DNA from: JANRKG01 sp033763635
GTDB lineage: Bacteria > Cyanobacteriota > Cyanobacteriia > GCF-001939115
DNA length: 5,167 nt
Direction of reading: 5' to 3'
Assembly: GCA_033763635.1 (NCBI GenBank)
Contig: JANRKG010000492.1
Coordinates: 1 to 5,167 of the forward strand
Positions 1 to 5,167 of the stretch are shown here, piece after piece. The first letter of the stretch is position 1, and every line of letters starts with the position of its first letter. Under the pieces are notes generated by a model that was not told the DNA's origin, made no database searches, and saw nothing but the letters and a program-made list of their open reading frames with translations. The translations under genes were made by a program, and so were the position numbers.

Positions 1-514
1 CGCCCCCGCCCCGACCCCGGAGGCCGCTCTTGGTGATTTCTTCAACCACCTGGGCGGGAGTCATTTCGTACAGTACTTTGTAAAGGGATTGGTAGCCTCC
101 GGTGTAGATATAATCTTCAATTCGTTCCGGATCTACTTTTCCACTATGTTCTCGCACCACTCTCATCTGACGGGCAAAGAAAGGATGGAGGGGATCACCC
201 TTAATGCATTTCGATTTGCCCCCCTTCAGGGCATCAACAATCGTACTGGCATTGTGGGGTGTGACTTCCTCATAGAGTTCGTTCATTGGGTCAATCTGCA
301 CCAGCGGACCTCTACCACAGAAGCCCATGCAGCCGACCCCGACCACTTCCACTCGGTCTTCCAATCCCTGATCTTGTACTGCCACTTTCATGGCGTTCAT
401 CACTTCCACCGACTCCGCAGCCCGACAGCCAGTAGAGGTACAACAGTGGACCCGGACCTGTTTTCGGCGGGCCTTTTCTGTCTCTGCAACTTCTAATAAT
501 TCATTCCAATCCAT
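1..514 (-). CDS. hoxF: HoxF, diaphorase subunit of bidirectional [NiFe] hydrogenase (5' part only)
   Basis: The first 171 codons of HoxF, the NuoF-like subunit that carries FMN, Fe-S clusters and the NAD(H) site of the cytoplasmic HoxEFUYH hydrogenase. The start at 514 (MDWNELLEVAE) has a strong GAGGAG site 8 bases upstream. Residues 20-110 form a thioredoxin-like [2Fe-2S] domain with ligand candidates C25 and C30 (C-x4-C) and C62 and C66 (C-x3-C); C24 is an additional adjacent cysteine. The window ends at residues 163-171, SGLRGRGGG, the start of the glycine-rich NADH/FMN-binding motif of the NuoF family. HoxF proteins are usually about 530-540 residues, so about two thirds, including the C-terminal [4Fe-4S] site, lie outside. 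The frame is open to the edge, so this is an edge truncation and not a pseudogene. It follows hoxE by 36 bases and is probably co-transcribed with it. A NuoF of complex I or a formate dehydrogenase diaphorase is less likely because of the HoxE neighbour and the N-terminal ferredoxin-like domain. Confidence 0.94.
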   Translation of the reverse strand, partial: MDWNELLEVAETEKARRKQVRVHCCTSTGCRAAESVEVMNAMKVAVQDQGLEDRVEVVGVGCMGFCGRGPLVQIDPMNELYEEVTPHNASTIVDALKGGKSKCIKGDPLHPFFARQMRVVREHSGKVDPERIEDYIYTGGYQSLYKVLYEMTPAQVVEEITKSGLRGRGGG

Positions 515-522
515 TGTGTGTT

Positions 523-528
523 CTCCTC
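523..528 (-). promoter_or_regulatory. Ribosome binding site of hoxF
   Basis: GAGGAG on the minus strand, 8 bases before the ATG at 514. It fixes the hoxF start and is the only good Shine-Dalgarno match in the 36-base hoxE-hoxF gap. Confidence 0.8.
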
Positions 529-550
529 GTTGAGGGGTGAGAAACTGGGG

Positions 551-1099
551 TTACGGGGTTTCCCATGCCTGAACTTTTGCAAGGGCAGCTTCGGGTTCCA
601 GCTTCCCAGCCACCGTTCCGTCAAAGACCACCGCTGGAGCAATCCCACAGGCTCCCAGACAGCGTGCTGCCATGAGCGACACCTGCCCATCGGGAGTGGT
701 TTCTCCCACCTTGACCCCCAATTCCTGCTCCAGAATTTCCAGTACCTTATTGCTCCCCTTCACATAGCAAGCGGTTCCCATGCAGACGACGCAGGTATGG
801 GCACCATTGGGTTTCAGGGAGAATAAATGGTAAAACGTTGCAACCCCATACACCTTACTCAGGGGTAGCTTTAAGCCTCTTGCCACGTAAATGAGAACAT
901 CTTCTTCCAGAAAACCAAACGCTTCCTGAGCTTTGTGTAACACCTCAATCAGGGCATCGGGTTTGTACTGGCAGCGCTTCATGGTCATATCCAGAGCTTT
1001 AAAGCGACGATCGCCACTGGCATGACCTTTTTTTTCCTTCTCAGCTTTTTCCGCTGGGGCGGCTGAGGGGGTAGATTCCGCTTGAACTTTGGGTGACAT
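551..1099 (-). CDS. hoxE: HoxE, [2Fe-2S] subunit of bidirectional [NiFe] hydrogenase
   Basis: Complete 182-residue NuoE-like subunit of the hydrogenase diaphorase module, thought to help pass electrons between the HoxFU diaphorase and ferredoxin/flavodoxin or other partners. Residues 1-30 are an Ala/Lys/Glu/Pro-rich, probably disordered leader. Residues 35-95 are the helical NuoE N-terminal part (KVYGVATFYHLFSL near 82-95). Residues 100-180 are the thioredoxin-like [2Fe-2S] domain with ligand candidates C106 and C111 (C-x4-C) and C147 and C151 (C-x3-C) in CMGTAC and CLGAC. C103 makes an extra CVVC, which I remember also in other cyanobacterial HoxE. Conserved family strings include GTACYVKG and CLGACGIAPAVVFDG. 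The usual length is about 165-175, so this one is slightly long at the N terminus. The chosen ATG has only a weak, distant purine-rich site (AGGA 12 bases upstream). A start further inside would remove only the leader. It lies 43 bases after the DHOD-like gene and 36 before hoxF. Confidence 0.95.
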   Translation of the reverse strand: MSPKVQAESTPSAAPAEKAEKEKKGHASGDRRFKALDMTMKRCQYKPDALIEVLHKAQEAFGFLEEDVLIYVARGLKLPLSKVYGVATFYHLFSLKPNGAHTCVVCMGTACYVKGSNKVLEILEQELGVKVGETTPDGQVSLMAARCLGACGIAPAVVFDGTVAGKLEPEAALAKVQAWETP

Positions 1100-1111
1100 A
1101 CGTTATTTCTT

Positions 1112-1115
1112 TCCT
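1112..1115 (-). promoter_or_regulatory. Weak ribosome binding site candidate of hoxE
   Basis: AGGA within the minus-strand purine run AAGGAAAG, 12 bases before the ATG at 1099. The spacing is long and the match short, in contrast to the strong sites before the DHOD-like gene and hoxF, so hoxE translation may depend partly on coupling or be weaker. Confidence 0.4.
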
Positions 1116-1142
1116 TCAACAATGGAAATCTGGAAGGGTAGC

Positions 1143-2165
1143 TCAGGTCAGGGACTCAAACAGGGGTTGGGAAGGAACCTTGAACGATTGAACTGCCTTC
1201 ATATATTGTGCCCGTTCAAACTCGCTCGGATTCGGACAATTCAATTGACTCATACAACCCTGAAGTTGACGAACAGAGGTGTACTCGTTTTCAATCATCC
1301 AATTTCGCAATTCCCGTTCAATGTCCTGGAGATGCTCAATCCCATGACGGAGAAGGGAACTCACAATCATGGTCACTTTCGCCCCTGCCATCAACATACG
1401 AACCACATCCGTTCCCCGGTGAATGCCCCCGGTTGCTGCTAAATCCGCCACCCGTCCGTACAGAATCGCAATCCAGCGCATGGGGAGGCGCATATCCTGC
1501 GGGGTACTCAGTAACACGTTAGGACATACTTCCAATGCCTCGATATCAATATCAGGTTGATAGAAGCGATTGAATAATACCAATCCATCTGCCCCTTCCA
1601 GGGTCAACCGTTTTGCTACATTTGCAACGTTTGTAAAGTAGGGACTGAGCTTCACAGCAACGGGAATTTTCACTGCTGCTTTGATGTCGCGCACCACTTC
1701 CAAATATTGTTGTTCAATTTCAGCCGCCGTTAACTCCAAATCTGTTGGAATTGCATAGATATTCAGTTCCAGGGCATCGGCTCCCGCCTCCTCAATTTGG
1801 GACGCATAATGAGTCCAACCTCCCGGTGTGTAACCGTTCAAGCTGGCGATCACAGGAATCTTAATTAATTCCTTGGCCCGACGAATGTGATTAAGATACA
1901 GTTCAGGTCCGACATGGAAAACTTCTGGCTCTGGGAAGTAGGTGATGGCTTCGGCAAAGCTGTGGGTGCCGTATTCCATGTGGTGATGTAACTCTAAAGC
2001 ATCCAGATGAAGTTGTTCCTCAAACAGGGAATGCAACACCACTGCCCCAGCTCCGGCATCTTCCATCCGCTTCACGTGATTGATGTCTTCTGAGAGGGGC
2101 GCGGCGGCTCCGACAACCAGGGGCGATCGCAGTTCTAATCCTAAATATGTCGTGGTTAAGTCCAT
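1143..2165 (-). CDS. Dihydroorotate dehydrogenase-like FMN flavoprotein, probably not a pyrimidine-pathway enzyme
   Basis: A 340-residue TIM-barrel protein of the dihydroorotate dehydrogenase family. Family features seen: the N-terminal YLGLELRSPLVVGAA (7-21), IPVIASLNG (103-111), LELN (132-135), VKLSPYFTN (171-179, with K172 at the usual FMN-contacting lysine), GADGLVLFNRF (191-201), and ATGGIHRGTDVV plus MAGA (244-262), the usual FMN phosphate-binding region. Where class 1 and class 2 enzymes have an N-x-S-C/S-P-N motif with the catalytic base, this protein reads NIYAIPTD (135-142), with neither Cys nor Ser. It therefore probably does not oxidise dihydroorotate in the canonical way. The C-terminal tail (about 295-340) carries C304 and C310 (GCMSQLNCPN) but no clear Fe-S motif. 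The start at 2165 is chosen over an in-frame ATG at 2264 because AAGGAG lies 7 bases upstream and the longer frame would translate the C/G-rich repeat. Its position between nifJ and hoxE suggests a role tied to fermentative redox metabolism; substrate unknown. Fold assignment is firm, function is not. Confidence 0.88.
   Translation of the reverse strand: MDLTTTYLGLELRSPLVVGAAAPLSEDINHVKRMEDAGAGAVVLHSLFEEQLHLDALELHHHMEYGTHSFAEAITYFPEPEVFHVGPELYLNHIRRAKELIKIPVIASLNGYTPGGWTHYASQIEEAGADALELNIYAIPTDLELTAAEIEQQYLEVVRDIKAAVKIPVAVKLSPYFTNVANVAKRLTLEGADGLVLFNRFYQPDIDIEALEVCPNVLLSTPQDMRLPMRWIAILYGRVADLAATGGIHRGTDVVRMLMAGAKVTMIVSSLLRHGIEHLQDIERELRNWMIENEYTSVRQLQGCMSQLNCPNPSEFERAQYMKAVQSFKVPSQPLFESLT
2123..2130. 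repeat. HIP1 octamer GCGATCGC
   Basis: One perfect copy of the highly iterated palindrome typical of many cyanobacterial genomes, located inside the 5' part of the DHOD-like gene. About a dozen other CGATCG cores occur in the window (for example at 1008, 2356 and in the right-hand part of nifJ), several with seven of the eight HIP1 bases. It serves as a taxonomic marker; its function is not settled. Confidence 0.85.
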
Positions 2166-2172
2166 GTTATTG

Positions 2173-2178
2173 CTCCTT
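2173..2178 (-). promoter_or_regulatory. Ribosome binding site deciding the DHOD-like start
   Basis: AAGGAG on the minus strand, 7 bases before the ATG at 2165. It is a near-ideal site and the main reason for rejecting the upstream in-frame ATG at 2264, which sits next to a repeat arm. Confidence 0.85.
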
Positions 2179-2229
2179 CCGATTCGCTGATTCCCAGAGA
2201 TTGATTGCCCTTGCCCACAGGTTTTCTTG

Positions 2230-2259
2230 AATCCCCTCCTGGGAGGGGTAGGGGTGGGT
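2230..2259 (+). repeat. C/G-rich palindromic repeat, left arm of an inverted pair
   Basis: Contains the 16-base near-perfect palindrome CCCCTCCTGGGAGGGG (2233-2248; 7-base stems, 2-base centre), preceded by AAT and followed by TA and GGGGTGGGT (2251-2259). The same parts recur in reverse orientation at 2302-2341. It resembles dispersed short intergenic repeats of filamentous cyanobacteria (recollection, not searched). Confidence 0.85.
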
Positions 2260-2301
2260 TTCATGTCTGAAAAAGTAGTCCCCTCATGCCCTACTCCCCT
2301 G

Positions 2302-2341
2302 ACCCACCCCGCCCTTCGGGCACCCCTCCTGGGAGGGGATT
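2302..2341 (-). repeat. C/G-rich palindromic repeat, right arm of an inverted pair
   Basis: Inverted partner of the arm at 2230-2259. ACCCACCCC (2302-2310) is the exact reverse complement of 2251-2259, and the palindrome CCCCTCCTGGGAGGGG recurs exactly at 2323-2338, followed by ATT. Instead of the two bases TA of the left arm it carries GCCCTTCGGGC (2311-2321), itself a small hairpin with a 4-base stem and 3-base loop. It begins 8 bases downstream (in the direction of transcription) of the nifJ stop codon. In RNA it would fold strongly and could protect the nifJ 3' end or reduce read-through, but no U-run directly follows, so it is not a standard terminator. Confidence 0.85.
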
Positions 2342-2349
2342 GGGGGTCG

Positions 2350-5167
2350 TTATTCCGATCGCTTCACTGTTTCCGGTTGGTTGTGGGGATTGTGCCCATT
2401 TTGCTGAGACAGATGACGGGCCGCCATGTATTGATACAATTGCCAGCGCGTATTCACATCGGCCTGAGCTTCCTGGGCCAGTTGTCGCGCATCTTCAGGA
2501 TGGCTGAGGGTCAGCATCTTGAAGCGGTTTTCCCGGTACATGGTCTGTTCGACATCCAGTTTGGGCGATCGAGAATCCAGAATCAGCGGGTTTTCGCCCT
2601 GAGTCGTGCGGCGCGGATCATAGCGGTAGAGGAGCCAGCGACCCGATTCTACAACTGCTTTCTGGTGTTGCATTCCTGCTTTCATGTCAATCCCATGAGC
2701 GATACAGTGGGAGTAGGCCAGGATCAGGGATGGGCCATCGTAGGCTTCCGCTTCGAGGAAAACCTTCAGGGTGTGTTCATCCCGTGCGCCCATTGCCACA
2801 CTCGCGACGTACACATTGCCATAGGTCATGGCCATTAAGCCCAGGTCTTTCTTCCCCGCAGGTTTTCCTCCGGCTGCGAACTTGGCAACGGCCCCCTTCG
2901 GCGTAGACTTGGACATTTGCCCACCTGTGTTGGAATATACCTCCGTATCCAGCACCAGGATATTGACATTGCGACCACTCGAAATGACGTGATCCAGTCC
3001 GCCGTAATCGATGTCATAGGCCCAACCGTCTCCACCCAGAAGCCATACACTCTTCTTCACCAGCACATCCGCCAGCGCTCGGAGGGTTTGCAGGGCATCC
3101 TTTTCTTCAGCGGTTTCCAGGGCAAGATCGAGGTAGCGTTTCAGTTCCGCGACCCGTTCTCGTTGTTCGGTGATGTCTGCTTCCGTTCGTTGGTCGGCAT
3201 GGAGAATGGCGTTCACCAATTCCGCAGGGACGGGAGAACTGCCATTGCGATCGATCGTCAAGATCCGGAGCAGTTCACAGGCATATTCGATTTGTTTGTC
3301 CAGAGACACCCGGAACCCTAACCCAAACTCAGCATTGTCTTCAAAGAGGGAGTTTGACCAGGCGGGGCCCCGTCCTTCTTGGTTGAAGGTCCAGGGGGTG
3401 GTGGGCAGGTTGCCGCCATAGATGGAAGAACATCCGGTGGCGTTTGCAACTAACATCCGATCGCCAAACAGTTGGGAAATCAGTTTTACGTAAGGGGTTT
3501 CGCCACATCCCGCACAAGCTCCTGAGAACTCGAACAGGGGTTCCTGCATTTGTTGGTGCACGATCTTGTTCAGGTTTAAAGTGCGGCGATCGGGATTTGG
3601 CAAGCTTAAGAAGAAATTCCAGTTTTCCCGTTCCTGTTCGCGCAGAGGAAGTTGGGGTTCCATGTTAATCGCCCGTTTCTTCGGTTCTGCCTTATTCTTT
3701 GCAGGACAGACATCGATACACAGGGCACATCCGGTACAATCCTCCGCCGCAACCTGAATCGTGTATTTCTGTCCTTTCCAATCATGATCGCGGGCATCGG
3801 CACTCTTGAAGGCAGCGGGAGCGTTTTGCAGTTCCTCTGGCGAATAGACCTTGGAGCGAATGACGGCGTGGGGGCAGACCATCACACACTTACCACACTG
3901 AACGCACACATCCGCATCCCATACGGGAATTTCCTGGGCGATGTTCCGTTTTTCCCATTGGGAAGTTCCGGTGGGATAGGTGCCATCGACCGGGAGGGCA
4001 CTCACAGGCAACTCATCACCCCGACGGGCAATCATCTCATTGAGCACTTCCCGATAAAAAGCAGGAGCCTGGTCAGGAATGGCAGGTTGCCCCAAGGACT
4101 CGGCTGGAGAAGAAGACTGATCAAGTTCCTGGTAATTTACCTCAAACAGGTTATCCAGGGTTTGATCCACCGCGTTCAGGTTCATCTGCACAACGGCTTC
4201 GCCCTTCTTGCTGTAGGTCTTGCGGATGGATTTCTTGATTTGTTCGATCGCCGCTTCTCTCGGTAACACGCCCGCTAAGGCGAAGAAGCACACCTGCATG
4301 ACCGTGTTAATGTGCCGTCCCATGCCTACATTGCGCGCCACCTGGGACCCATCAATCACATAAAACTTCAATTGTTTTTCAACAATTTGAGCTTTGAGCG
4401 CCGGAGAGAGCCGAACCCAGGTTTCCTCAGGGTTGAAGGGGCTGTTGAGCAGGAAGGTACTGCCAGGTTTTGCATCCTTGAGTAGATCAAACTTTTCGAC
4501 GAATTCCCATTGGTGACAGGCGACGAAGTTGGCACTGGTGATCAGGTAAGTAGACCGGATCAGGTGAGGCCCAAAGCGCAGGTGGGAAACGGTTACAGAA
4601 CCCGATTTTTTGGAATCATAAACGAAATACCCTTGAGCGTAATCGTCGGTTTCCTCGCCAATGATCTTGATGGAATTTTTATTCGCACCCACGGTTCCAT
4701 CTGATCCCAGTCCGTAGAAAATGGCTCGGACCACTTCATCGGGTTCGATCGAGAAGCGCGCATCCACGTCCAGGGAAGTGAAGGTGACATCATCATTGAT
4801 CCCGACTGTGAAGTGATTGAGGGGGTTGACTTGAGCCAGATTATCAAACACCGCTTTAACCATCGCGGGGGTGAATTCCTTGGAGGACAGGCCATAGCGC
4901 CCACCCACGATCGTCGGCAGTGGATTGTGCGGTGTCGGTTTAACCGTAACTTCTTCCCCGTCTTCCACCACTTTCAATTCTGAGTAAGAGCGGGCTTCAT
5001 GCAGAGCATTCACCACATCCAGGTAGAGGGGTTCCCCACCGCTGCCCGGTTCTTTACAGCGATCGAGAACGGCGATCGACTTCACGGTGGCAGGAAGGGC
5101 CTGAACAAAGCGCAGGTTATCAAACGGACGATACAGGCGGACCTTCACAACCCCGACTTTCTCACCC
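2350..5167 (-). CDS. nifJ: NifJ, pyruvate:ferredoxin (flavodoxin) oxidoreductase (lacks N-terminal part at window edge)
   Basis: Cytoplasmic TPP and Fe-S enzyme converting pyruvate and CoA to acetyl-CoA and CO2 with reduction of ferredoxin or flavodoxin. 938 residues are visible; full-length relatives have about 1190, and the frame stays open to the edge (GEKVGVV before KVRLYRPF), so the GTG at 5148 is an internal codon, not the start. Numbering from that codon: the end of the transketolase-like core at 1-90; gamma domain from about 146 (GLGSDGTVGANKNS) to 340; EKR linker domain 360-402 (WEKR at 398-401); a two-[4Fe-4S] ferredoxin domain with C415, C418, C421, C425 and C471, C474, C477, C481; then the TPP domain with GDGWAYDID (706-714) and NTGGQ (740-744). 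Ligands of the proximal [4Fe-4S] cluster are C545, C548, C573 and C815, spaced as in the Desulfovibrio africanus enzyme. All key residues seen are intact. The C terminus ends in a short polar tail. It is the first visible gene of the cluster; any promoter is beyond the window. Confidence 0.97.
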   Translation of the reverse strand, partial: GEKVGVVKVRLYRPFDNLRFVQALPATVKSIAVLDRCKEPGSGGEPLYLDVVNALHEARSYSELKVVEDGEEVTVKPTPHNPLPTIVGGRYGLSSKEFTPAMVKAVFDNLAQVNPLNHFTVGINDDVTFTSLDVDARFSIEPDEVVRAIFYGLGSDGTVGANKNSIKIIGEETDDYAQGYFVYDSKKSGSVTVSHLRFGPHLIRSTYLITSANFVACHQWEFVEKFDLLKDAKPGSTFLLNSPFNPEETWVRLSPALKAQIVEKQLKFYVIDGSQVARNVGMGRHINTVMQVCFFALAGVLPREAAIEQIKKSIRKTYSKKGEAVVQMNLNAVDQTLDNLFEVNYQELDQSSSPAESLGQPAIPDQAPAFYREVLNEMIARRGDELPVSALPVDGTYPTGTSQWEKRNIAQEIPVWDADVCVQCGKCVMVCPHAVIRSKVYSPEELQNAPAAFKSADARDHDWKGQKYTIQVAAEDCTGCALCIDVCPAKNKAEPKKRAINMEPQLPLREQERENWNFFLSLPNPDRRTLNLNKIVHQQMQEPLFEFSGACAGCGETPYVKLISQLFGDRMLVANATGCSSIYGGNLPTTPWTFNQEGRGPAWSNSLFEDNAEFGLGFRVSLDKQIEYACELLRILTIDRNGSSPVPAELVNAILHADQRTEADITEQRERVAELKRYLDLALETAEEKDALQTLRALADVLVKKSVWLLGGDGWAYDIDYGGLDHVISSGRNVNILVLDTEVYSNTGGQMSKSTPKGAVAKFAAGGKPAGKKDLGLMAMTYGNVYVASVAMGARDEHTLKVFLEAEAYDGPSLILAYSHCIAHGIDMKAGMQHQKAVVESGRWLLYRYDPRRTTQGENPLILDSRSPKLDVEQTMYRENRFKMLTLSHPEDARQLAQEAQADVNTRWQLYQYMAARHLSQQNGHNPHNQPETVKRSE

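Larger units (their letters stand above)
2166..2349 (-). other. Intergenic region between nifJ and the DHOD-like gene
   Basis: This 184-base gap is by far the longest in the cluster. It holds the inverted repeat pair (2230-2341), a 42-base unique centre between the arms that reads as a T5 run (TACTTTTTC) on the minus strand, and a 64-base leader to the DHOD-like start. I see no convincing -35/-10 pair and no small gene. A promoter here is possible but not demonstrable by eye. Confidence 0.6.

Noticed and set aside
89..496. Plus-strand open frame of 135 codons opposite hoxF
   Set aside because: The opposite strand encodes a clear HoxF N-terminal domain with all cluster cysteines; the His/Phe-rich plus-strand product is a shadow.
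2166..2264. A 33-codon upstream extension of the DHOD-like frame to an ATG at 2264
   Set aside because: The added residues (beginning MKPTPTPPRRG) are a translation of the repeat arm and have no family similarity, while the ATG at 2165 has a near-perfect AAGGAG at 7 bases.
2275..2294. GTAG...CTAC inverted repeat as an NtcA-type binding site
   Set aside because: The GTA and TAC half-sites are 14 bases apart instead of the 8 expected for NtcA, and no promoter follows.
2230..2341. The two palindromic arms as a CRISPR array
   Set aside because: There are only two copies, in inverted orientation, with no regular spacers and no cas genes.
2227..2838. Plus-strand open frame of 203 codons opposite the 3' end of nifJ
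   Set aside because: It is antisense to a highly conserved coding region, begins in the repeat, and has no recognisable domain; it is a by-product of nifJ codon use.
3652..4266. Plus-strand open frame of 204 codons opposite the middle of nifJ
   Set aside because: It is antisense to the ferredoxin and EKR domains of nifJ, with no domain or ribosome binding site that I can recognise.
5146..5148. GTG codon as the start of a 932-residue NifJ
   Set aside because: The frame continues upstream with GEKVGVV, which matches the family just before KVRLYRPF, so this is an internal valine and the gene runs off the window.

Overview
The window is a leftward (minus-strand) gene cluster from a cyanobacterium. 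The cyanobacterial call rests on the HoxE and HoxF proteins, which are of the cyanobacterial bidirectional-hydrogenase type. It is supported by one perfect HIP1 octamer (GCGATCGC) and about a dozen further CGATCG cores spread through the genes. The C/G-rich short intergenic repeats resemble those I remember from filamentous cyanobacteria, but genus and habitat cannot be read from this window.

Layout in transcription order, right to left: (1) 5167-2350, nifJ, pyruvate:ferredoxin/flavodoxin oxidoreductase, with its first roughly 260 residues beyond the right edge; (2) a 184-base gap built around two inverted copies of a palindromic C/G-rich repeat; (3) 2165-1143, a 340-residue dihydroorotate dehydrogenase-like flavoprotein that lacks the usual catalytic Cys/Ser motif; (4) 1099-551, hoxE; (5) 514-1, the first third of hoxF, cut by the left edge exactly in its NADH/FMN-binding glycine-rich motif. 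The gaps between the last three genes are 43 and 36 bases. All four genes point the same way and no terminator is evident, so one transcript is plausible. hoxU, hoxY and hoxH would be expected further left but are not visible.

Functionally, NifJ oxidises pyruvate to acetyl-CoA and CO2 and reduces ferredoxin or flavodoxin. HoxE and HoxF belong to the diaphorase part of the bidirectional [NiFe] hydrogenase. Their linkage suggests a fermentative or redox-overflow module in which pyruvate-derived low-potential electrons are disposed of as H2 or exchanged with NAD(H). The DHOD-like protein between them is the least understood member and the most interesting one. I see no wholly novel system. The points of interest are this gene order, the non-canonical DHOD-like protein, and the repeat element placed between nifJ and the downstream genes.
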